NCBI GenBank assembly: GCA_903952805.1
Contig: CAJBHN010000587.1
Span: 1-8,977, forward strand
Length of the DNA stretch: 8,977 nt
Origin: an uncultured Myxococcales bacterium
GTDB taxonomy: Bacteria > Myxococcota > UBA727 > VGSZ01
Direction of reading: 5' to 3'
Part shown: one piece after another, positions 5,362 to 8,977 of the stretch
How the letters are laid out: each line of letters opens with the position of its first letter
Position numbering within the stretch: the stretch's first letter is position 1
The notes under the pieces: generated by a model
Seen by the model: only the letters and a program-made list of their open reading frames with translations
The model's database searches: none
Told to the model about the DNA's origin: nothing
Position numbers and translations under genes: made by a program

Positions 5362-6948
5362 ATGCCTGATGCGCGAGCCCCGACCCCGCTGACGACGCCA
5401 TTGCAGTGCTGGCACGAGTCCATTCATTCGGCCCGGCATGACCTGATCGTGGCCCTGTCTGAACGTCAGGCCCGCATTGCCACCAATCGTCCGCTGCCGA
5501 CCGGCGCTGCGGTGTTCGTGGAATTCGCTGACGGCGTCGTGGTCGATGCCATCACCACTGCCGCCGACGACCACGGCTTTGTCGTCGACTTCATCGCCGT
5601 TGATGACGCCGTGGCGGCCGTCTTGGCGGCGGCCCGAACGCCGATGGGGGCCCTGGTCCGGCCCCCGCAGCAGGGTCGCCGCCCGTCGCTGTCTGTGACG
5701 CCGCTGGTGGCGGCTTTTTTGAGCGACCGGGACGAAGGTCGCGCGATGCCCGCACCAACCGGCAGCGCCACGCCACGCGTCGACGTCGACGTCGACGTTG
5801 ACGTTGACGTTGACGTCGACGTCGACGTCGCAGACGAAGCGCCGTTGCCACGCACCCGCACCGATCGACAGTTTCTCAACGTCACGGCACCGGAGGCAGA
5901 GACCAACGCCGACCCGGCAGCCCCCTCGCCAAGTCCGACCACTCACGACGCTCCGCGTGCGACGAACGTTGCGAGCAATCCGGCCCCTGCAAAGGTCGCG
6001 TTGTCGTCGTCGCAGCCGACATCAGGTTCGGATGCGTCACGATCGAGCTTCGATCTGCCACCCACCAGGGACTTCATCGACAGGCAGCATGAGTCTGCAG
6101 CGTCGTCCCCGACGTGGTCCCGTTCGCTCAGCATGGTGCTCGGTGACGACGCGCCGTCGTCCACTGACCAGACCCAACGCTGGCCAATCGCCACGGTGGC
6201 AGAAAGCGTTGGCGAAGCGATCAAGGCCGCTCCCCCGACGCCAGACCCCTCAGCCCAGTCCGCCACGTCTTTACCGCTGTTGGCCTTGAACTTCGCGGGC
6301 AACGACGACGGTCCCAATGAGCACACCCAACGCTGGCCCGTCGCCCACGCCAAGCTGCAGGAGCACCTCCGGCCGTCAGCAGCCACGATCACGTCGCCCT
6401 CTGCCATCGAACTCGATGACAACGGCTTCGATGTGAACCTTGATGACAACGACGTCGAAGGTGCTGACGTGGACGGCTCGTCGGTCGACCGGTCCATCAT
6501 GGCGATGGCCGTGGCGCGAGGCATGCCGTCCAGCCGACCGATACCGATACCCACACCAGAGTCCACTGTCGGCGTCATTGATGTCGACTTCTCCGAGTTT
6601 GCCGATGTCCTCGGTGTGGCACCTTTCAAGTCTGAAGCTTCGCTTCAAGTCAGTCACGCCGATAGGGGCGTCGGCGTCGCTCAACCTCTGGTCAGCGCAG
6701 CTTCAGTCCATGCGCGTGTCGCCATCTCGCCTCCGCCCACACCAGTGTTGCCCAAGCCCATTGATGAGCTGTGGGTCGTCTCTCCGCGACTGGTCGAAAA
6801 CGAGTTCGACTCGATGCTGCGGGACGTGAGACCAGGCACCCCGAAACCAATTCCTGCATCGGCGTCGGGACAACACGTCCCTCCCACCGGTTCACGTATC
6901 GGCGATGCGAGCATCGACCAAGACGGCGAAAAGAACAGCACGCGTTGA
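5362..6948 (+). CDS. PilZ-like domain protein with long disordered tail
   Basis: A 528-residue soluble protein. Residues 24-90 resemble a PilZ domain of the myxobacterial type: LIVALSERQARIAT, then PLPTGAAVFVEFADGVVVDA and HGFVVDFIAVDD, in the usual strand order. The c-di-GMP signals are absent: no RxxxR, and the NxSxxG motif has kept only its Ser (Ser33, both glycines lost). From about residue 100 the sequence is low-complexity, rich in Ser, Pro, Thr, Ala and Asp, and probably disordered. It holds a (Val-Asp)8 tract (140-155), two copies of TQRWP (271-275 and 322-326), an acidic patch (350-371) and IDVDFSEFADVLG (406-418). No signal peptide or membrane segment is seen. The start at 5362 is preferred because the upstream part of the frame (from 5197) overlaps yacG and reads as non-protein. 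The next gene begins 25 nt downstream, which suggests one operon and a shared role, perhaps scaffolding. The PilZ call is moderate; function is unknown. Confidence 0.7.
   Translation: MPDARAPTPLTTPLQCWHESIHSARHDLIVALSERQARIATNRPLPTGAAVFVEFADGVVVDAITTAADDHGFVVDFIAVDDAVAAVLAAARTPMGALVRPPQQGRRPSLSVTPLVAAFLSDRDEGRAMPAPTGSATPRVDVDVDVDVDVDVDVDVADEAPLPRTRTDRQFLNVTAPEAETNADPAAPSPSPTTHDAPRATNVASNPAPAKVALSSSQPTSGSDASRSSFDLPPTRDFIDRQHESAASSPTWSRSLSMVLGDDAPSSTDQTQRWPIATVAESVGEAIKAAPPTPDPSAQSATSLPLLALNFAGNDDGPNEHTQRWPVAHAKLQEHLRPSAATITSPSAIELDDNGFDVNLDDNDVEGADVDGSSVDRSIMAMAVARGMPSSRPIPIPTPESTVGVIDVDFSEFADVLGVAPFKSEASLQVSHADRGVGVAQPLVSAASVHARVAISPPPTPVLPKPIDELWVVSPRLVENEFDSMLRDVRPGTPKPIPASASGQHVPPTGSRIGDASIDQDGEKNSTR
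5779..5826 (+). repeat. In-frame GTCGAC/GTTGAC hexanucleotide tandem array, eight copies
   Basis: Eight perfect-length six-base units run head to tail: three GTCGAC, three GTTGAC, two GTCGAC, then a decaying GTCGCA. They encode (Val-Asp)8 in the PilZ-like protein. GTCGAC is its own reverse complement and GUUGAC pairs with itself using G-U wobble, so the whole 48-base array can fold back as a long RNA hairpin. Copy-number change by slippage would keep the reading frame, because each unit is two codons. Confidence 0.9.
6172..6339 (+). repeat. Duplicated TQRWP protein motif, 51 residues apart
   Basis: ACCCAACGCTGGCC occurs at 6172-6185 and again at 6325-6338, encoding TQRWP both times. The context is similar each time, with an acidic stretch before (GDDAPSSTDQ and GNDDGPNEH) and a hydrophobic/helical stretch after (IATVAESVGEAI and VAHAKLQEHL). 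These are the only tryptophans in this stretch of the disordered tail, which suggests short binding motifs. Confidence 0.7.
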
Positions 6949-6962
6949 CTGCCCCCGACATT

Positions 6963-6966
6963 GGAG
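6963..6966 (+). promoter_or_regulatory. Ribosome binding site for the YhaN-like gene
   Basis: GGAG ends seven bases before the ATG at 6974 and lies within the 25-base gap after the PilZ-like gene. It fixes the start of the downstream gene and supports translation from a shared mRNA. Confidence 0.6.
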
Positions 6967-6973
6967 CGTTTGG

Positions 6974-8977
6974 ATGGAGTTGGTCGAGGTGGTCCTGCAA
7001 GGAGTGCGTGGTGCAGCTGAGCAGACCCGTTGGGTGTTTCCTGCTGGCGTCAGCGTGGTGCCCGCTGGCCAGGCAGAAGTGCTGGTCATGCGGAGCGCGT
7101 TTGAACTGCTGACCGGACAAAACGATGGCGTCGTCACAGCAGCCATGATTCCCGAAGCGGCCGCCCAGGCCCGGGTGTCCATCGTCGTGGTTGGACGAGA
7201 CCAACGACGATATCGACTCTTGTGGGACCTGCAGAGCGGCCGTCGTGCGCTCCAGGTGATGAACGGTGACAAGCTTGAGGTCGTCTCGACGATGCAGGCG
7301 GAGATCGTCCAAACGATCACCGCACAAATTGGCTTCCCCCAATCTGATGTGATGCGGGAAATCTACTTTTCGTTTGTCGACGACCTGCCATCAAAGCTGG
7401 TGGCGCCGGTGGGGGAGCGCCCTGGGGCAGCCAAGGCCGAACGGCCGTTGCCGCCAGGCTTCAGCGACGTCGACACCAAGCAGACCGACGTCAGCAAGCC
7501 GCTGCCTCCGGGCTTTGGCGATGGCTCGGCAGGGTCACGGTTCGCTGGTCGCCCGGAAGCCGAATTGCGGTCCCGCCTGGCCGAGATCGCGACGCTCGCC
7601 ACTGGTCACGTCGACGTGGAGGCGCTCGAATTCGACATCGATGGCCTGCAAAAGCACACGTTTGAAATCCAGGCACAGATGCGGCCCATGACGGACCTGG
7701 ACGACAGTATTGCGACGCTCGATGGCCAGCTGCGTCGCGTCGCTTACCTCGACGCTCTGCCCGATGATTTCCTGGAGCGCGCCCTGGTGCTCGAGGGCGT
7801 CAAGGTCGAGCACGAGCGGGAGCAGGAGCGTCTTGAGCAGGGAAAAGCACGCCTGCTGCAGAGCGTTGCTCACCTCTCCGATGAGGTGTCTGGCGTGCGA
7901 CAACGCGATGGGGCCAGGCCGATTCAAGCTGCAGCGCTCGACCCACTGGTGCGCTGGGGCATCATCGGCGGCGTCGGCGCGATCATGATCGGCGCGTTGG
8001 GCGGGCTCGCCGCTGATGGCCTGCGCTGGGTCGCTCTGCTGGACATTCCGGCGTTCGGCGTCGCCGTCTTTGGCGGCATCAAGCTGCTCAGTGGCCTTGA
8101 GGAAGGCGCGTCTGCTCGCCTCAAGTTGGCGCGCATCGCCATGGAGCGGAAGCGAGCCGTAGAGCGCTACAGCATCGACAAGGAGCAGATCGCAAACTTG
8201 CTCCACAAATGCCAGCTGGTCTTCGAGCAACTACCTGAAATAACGCAAGATTACGCCGTCCGCGACAACCTGCGGGCCCGTCGAGCGACGTTCGTCGCTG
8301 AGCGCGAACGGTTGGTGCTCGAGGGCTTCGACCGGGCGGCGCTTGATGACGAACTCGCTCGCACCACCGAGCGCTTGCGCGCCGCGGAGGAGCAACTGCA
8401 GGCCGCCGGCAACGGCTACGATCCGGTGCAGGCCGACCTGGCCCGTGAGGCTGCTGAGATTGAGCGGGTGTTGCGCGGCGAGGTGGGGTCGATGGTTCAG
8501 ACGTCGCACAATTCATCACCGCCACCGACACCGACACCAACACCGGTGATGTCGACGACAGCGCCCACCACAGCCCCAGCCCCCCCACTCGCTGTCGACG
8601 TGGCCTGGCGCCTGCTGCGGCTGGCATCCGACCTGCTGATCCAGCCGATCGACGACGTCGCCGTCGCTCTCGCCCCCCGCGCCGGCCAGATGATCCACGC
8701 GCTCACCGCCGGCCGGTTCACCAAATTGAGCGTTGCGCCCCGCAGCGTTGACATCATCGACAACGTCGGCAGCGCCATACCGTTTGCGCAGCTGTCGGGG
8801 CCAGACCGCGACCTCGTCGCCCTGGCCATGAAGCTGGCCATCGTCGAGAGCGTGACCCGCTCCATGGGCCGCCTGCCGATGCTGTTTGACCGCGTCTTCG
8901 ACGCGCTGCCCGTCGAGCACGCGCCAATGATTGCTCGGGCCATGCAATTCATGGGTCAAAGCACGCAGGTCATCTGC
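6974..8977 (+). CDS. YhaN-like SMC/ABC-type membrane protein with degenerate ATPase motifs (3' partial)
   Basis: The frame is open for 668 codons from ATG 6974 to the window end. The layout matches YhaN (COG4717), a Rad50/SMC-like family with a membrane hairpin. There is an N-terminal head half (1-150, with YFSFVDDL resembling the family's 'FaFgLDEL'). Coiled coil follows at about 190-320, then two membrane segments (329-347, 353-372) and more coiled coil (380-508). A Thr/Pro linker (510-538) leads to a C-terminal head half (540-668; ALTAGRFTKLSV and LSGPDRDLVALAMKLAIVES). The ATPase residues are eroded. Where GPNGSGKST belongs, after VSVV, the sequence is PAGQAEVLV (30-38), without Gly-Lys-Ser. 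The ABC signature is LSGPD (607-611). Walker B is LPMLFDR (Asp639 kept, the following acid is Arg640). The D-loop is ALP. ATP hydrolysis is unlikely; ATP binding is doubtful. The stop codon is outside the window, but the TQVIC end is close to the family's C-terminus. It probably forms an operon with the PilZ-like gene 25 nt upstream. Confidence 0.8.
   Translation, partial: MELVEVVLQGVRGAAEQTRWVFPAGVSVVPAGQAEVLVMRSAFELLTGQNDGVVTAAMIPEAAAQARVSIVVVGRDQRRYRLLWDLQSGRRALQVMNGDKLEVVSTMQAEIVQTITAQIGFPQSDVMREIYFSFVDDLPSKLVAPVGERPGAAKAERPLPPGFSDVDTKQTDVSKPLPPGFGDGSAGSRFAGRPEAELRSRLAEIATLATGHVDVEALEFDIDGLQKHTFEIQAQMRPMTDLDDSIATLDGQLRRVAYLDALPDDFLERALVLEGVKVEHEREQERLEQGKARLLQSVAHLSDEVSGVRQRDGARPIQAAALDPLVRWGIIGGVGAIMIGALGGLAADGLRWVALLDIPAFGVAVFGGIKLLSGLEEGASARLKLARIAMERKRAVERYSIDKEQIANLLHKCQLVFEQLPEITQDYAVRDNLRARRATFVAERERLVLEGFDRAALDDELARTTERLRAAEEQLQAAGNGYDPVQADLAREAAEIERVLRGEVGSMVQTSHNSSPPPTPTPTPVMSTTAPTTAPAPPLAVDVAWRLLRLASDLLIQPIDDVAVALAPRAGQMIHALTAGRFTKLSVAPRSVDIIDNVGSAIPFAQLSGPDRDLVALAMKLAIVESVTRSMGRLPMLFDRVFDALPVEHAPMIARAMQFMGQSTQVIC
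7445..7522 (+). repeat. PLPPGF(S/G)D protein motif duplicated 18 residues apart
   Basis: In the YhaN-like protein PLPPGFSD (158-165) and PLPPGFGD (176-183) lie 18 residues apart. They fall between the N-terminal head half and the first coiled coil. The codons differ between copies, so the motif has been kept at the protein level or duplicated long ago. Proline-rich motifs of this kind often bind other proteins. This region is an insertion relative to a standard SMC-like head. Confidence 0.65.
8501..8587 (+). repeat. Thr/Pro-rich linker tract in the YhaN-like gene
   Basis: An irregular ACC/ACA-CCG tract encodes a Ser/Pro/Thr/Ala-rich linker (residues 510-538, including PPPTPTPTP) between the second coiled coil and the C-terminal head half. 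SMC-like ATPases normally run from coiled coil to head with little linker, so a flexible joint here is unusual. Confidence 0.65.

Noticed and set aside
5779..5826. Possible CRISPR-like or regulatory direct repeat array
   Set aside because: The units are contiguous six-base repeats without spacers and translate in frame inside a gene.
5266..5946. A 226-codon minus-strand open frame opposite the PilZ-like gene
   Set aside because: It also reads through the palindromic hexamer array as Val-Asp/Val-Asn repeats, but this follows from the array's self-complementarity. The rest has no protein-like pattern and it overlaps the better-supported plus-strand gene.
7535..8230. A 231-codon minus-strand open frame opposite the YhaN-like gene
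   Set aside because: It lies wholly inside the plus-strand frame with strong family similarity, has no recognisable domain, and is the kind of antisense frame that GC-rich coding sequence produces.

Overview
The window is GC-rich, with mostly G/C third codon positions and tightly packed genes on both strands. Three things resemble Myxococcota and related 'deltaproteobacterial' lineages: a cysteine-rich repeat protein, a Hanks-type kinase relative whose catalytic loop is an altered form of the HRDVSPQN loop common there, and a PilZ-like domain joined to a long low-complexity tail. The lineage is an inference. No rRNA, tRNA, tmRNA, CRISPR array or insertion sequence was recognised.

Layout. Bases 3-221 are the 3' end of a cysteine-rich, probably secreted protein with two CXCXC repeats. 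Then comes a polytopic GT-C (GT39/PMT-like) membrane glycosyltransferase (309-1976), followed 45 nt later by smpB (2022-2498), the tmRNA-binding trans-translation factor. Convergent to smpB is zapA (2570-2953, minus strand), an FtsZ-ring regulator. Divergent from zapA is an exported TPR protein with a cysteine-containing N-terminal beta-type domain (3088-3927). Next is a Ser/Thr kinase homologue that has lost its key catalytic residues (4014-5009). It converges on a small yacG-type zinc protein (5029-5247, minus). Divergent from yacG, a two-gene unit runs to the window edge: a PilZ-like protein with a long disordered tail (5362-6948), then, after 25 nt, a YhaN-like SMC/ABC-type membrane protein (6974 to the window end, 3' partial).

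The most interesting part is 4014-8977. Three plus-strand genes each carry a recognisable regulatory or ATPase fold without its catalytic or ligand-binding residues. The kinase lacks the glycine loop, has Arg for the ATP-binding Lys, and reads HRN-VSPQS instead of HRD-VSPQN. The PilZ-like domain lacks the RxxxR and the glycines of the c-di-GMP motif. The YhaN-like protein has no Walker A Gly-Lys-Ser/Thr, and its ABC signature, Walker B and D-loop are all altered, although the overall head, coiled-coil, transmembrane-hairpin, coiled-coil, head layout is preserved. The last two probably form an operon and may act as a non-catalytic scaffold. Whether the pseudokinase belongs with them is a hypothesis, since a minus-strand housekeeping-like gene lies between.

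The rest (smpB, zapA, yacG) is ordinary housekeeping content. All gaps between the called genes are shorter than 150 bases.
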